Shown: piece by piece, positions 13,664-13,828 of the stretch
Position numbering within the stretch: the stretch's first letter is position 1
Layout of the letters: each line of letters begins with the position of its first letter
Source: Streptomyces roseochromogenus subsp. oscitans DS 12.976
GTDB lineage: Bacteria; Actinomycetota; Actinomycetes; Streptomycetales; Streptomycetaceae
Assembly (NCBI RefSeq): GCF_000497445.1
Contig: NZ_CM002285.1
Location: 1,889,453 to 1,903,280 of the forward strand
Direction of reading: 5' to 3'
DNA: 13,828 nucleotides
The notes under the pieces: model-generated
Seen by the model: only the letters and a program-made list of their open reading frames with translations
Database searches by the model: none
What the model was told of the DNA's origin: nothing
Program-made: the position numbers and the translations under genes

Positions 13664-13828
13664 TTGCTCTCGTATCGCATGGGCCGGGTGGCCGTGGCCG
13701 TGTTGTGTGCGGCGCCCATCGGGCTCGCGGCGCCCGCCGCGCAGGCGCGGGTGTCCACGCCGCCCGGACCCTCCGCCGGGCAGGAGGCCCGGCAGGCCGC
13801 GCGGTTCTGGACCGCGCAGCGCATGGCG
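13664..13828 (+). CDS. Secreted protein, N-terminal part (cut by window edge)
   Basis: An open frame from TTG 13664 to the window end, 55 codons, with no stop. It begins with a basic and then hydrophobic stretch (RMGRVAVAVLCAAPIGLAAP) ending AAQA, a good signal peptide, then a Pro/Gly/Ser-rich mature start and ARFWTAQRMA. That last motif recalls the start of some Streptomyces secreted trypsin-like peptidases, but too little is visible to be sure. GGAGG (13655-13659) lies four bases before TTG; an in-frame ATG at 13679 has no comparable SD. The SD can be sequestered by a hairpin. Export by Sec or Tat cannot be decided: only single arginines are seen, no twin-arginine pair. Confidence 0.65.
   Translation, partial: MLSYRMGRVAVAVLCAAPIGLAAPAAQARVSTPPGPSAGQEARQAARFWTAQRMA

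Noticed and set aside
13456..13824. Minus-strand open frame across the right intergenic region
   Set aside because: It overlaps the signal-peptide gene at 13664 and has no SD or recognisable motif. The short stretch near 13460-13530 reading HVRETGRGGLAVGLVRG is not enough to call a peptide.

Overview
The window is very GC-rich DNA with strongly G/C-biased third codon positions. It carries Streptomyces-like gene families: NIS siderophore synthetases, an HxlR-type regulator with an extra C-terminal domain, a modular PKS, MMPL export and a TTG-started secreted protein. It is almost certainly a Streptomyces or close actinomycete chromosome. I see no tRNA, rRNA, CRISPR array or insertion sequence.

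Left part (1-3900): two IucA/IucC-family siderophore synthetases diverge from about 55 bp of shared DNA. The left one is cut by the window edge and seems to lack an ordinary start codon. The right one (277-1788) is complete. It is followed by two exported, membrane-anchored proteins: a von Willebrand factor A protein (1798-3060) and a partner (3060-3863) whose start overlaps the preceding stop by one base. The VWA gene appears to have its own leaderless promoter, with a -10 box that contains the siderophore gene's stop codon. A strong hairpin at 3877-3900 closes this block.

Middle (3914-5830): an HxlR-type regulator diverges from a close homologue of the alanine aminotransferase AlaA. The 81-bp gap has two tandem inverted repeats about two helical turns apart, and the regulator also looks leaderless.

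Right part (13325 down to 5878, minus strand): a compact three-gene operon encodes an MMPL lipid-type exporter, a KS-AT-ACP-alpha-oxoamine synthase megaenzyme of 1507 aa, and an Sfp-like phosphopantetheinyl transferase. The megaenzyme matches the C-terminal half of RedL from undecylprodigiosin biosynthesis but has no loading domains and no reductive domains. The genes form a self-contained proposal: the PPTase activates the ACP, the KS-AT extends an acyl starter once or a few times with malonyl-CoA, the PLP domain releases the chain by decarboxylative condensation with an amino acid (probably glycine), and MMPL exports the amino-ketone or derived pyrrolinone lipid. This is the best candidate here for an undescribed system.

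Right edge (13326-13828): a regulatory intergenic region, then the start of a secreted protein (TTG, 13664). Its ribosome binding site can be sequestered by a hairpin that competes with an alternative hairpin using a tandem 9-bp repeat.
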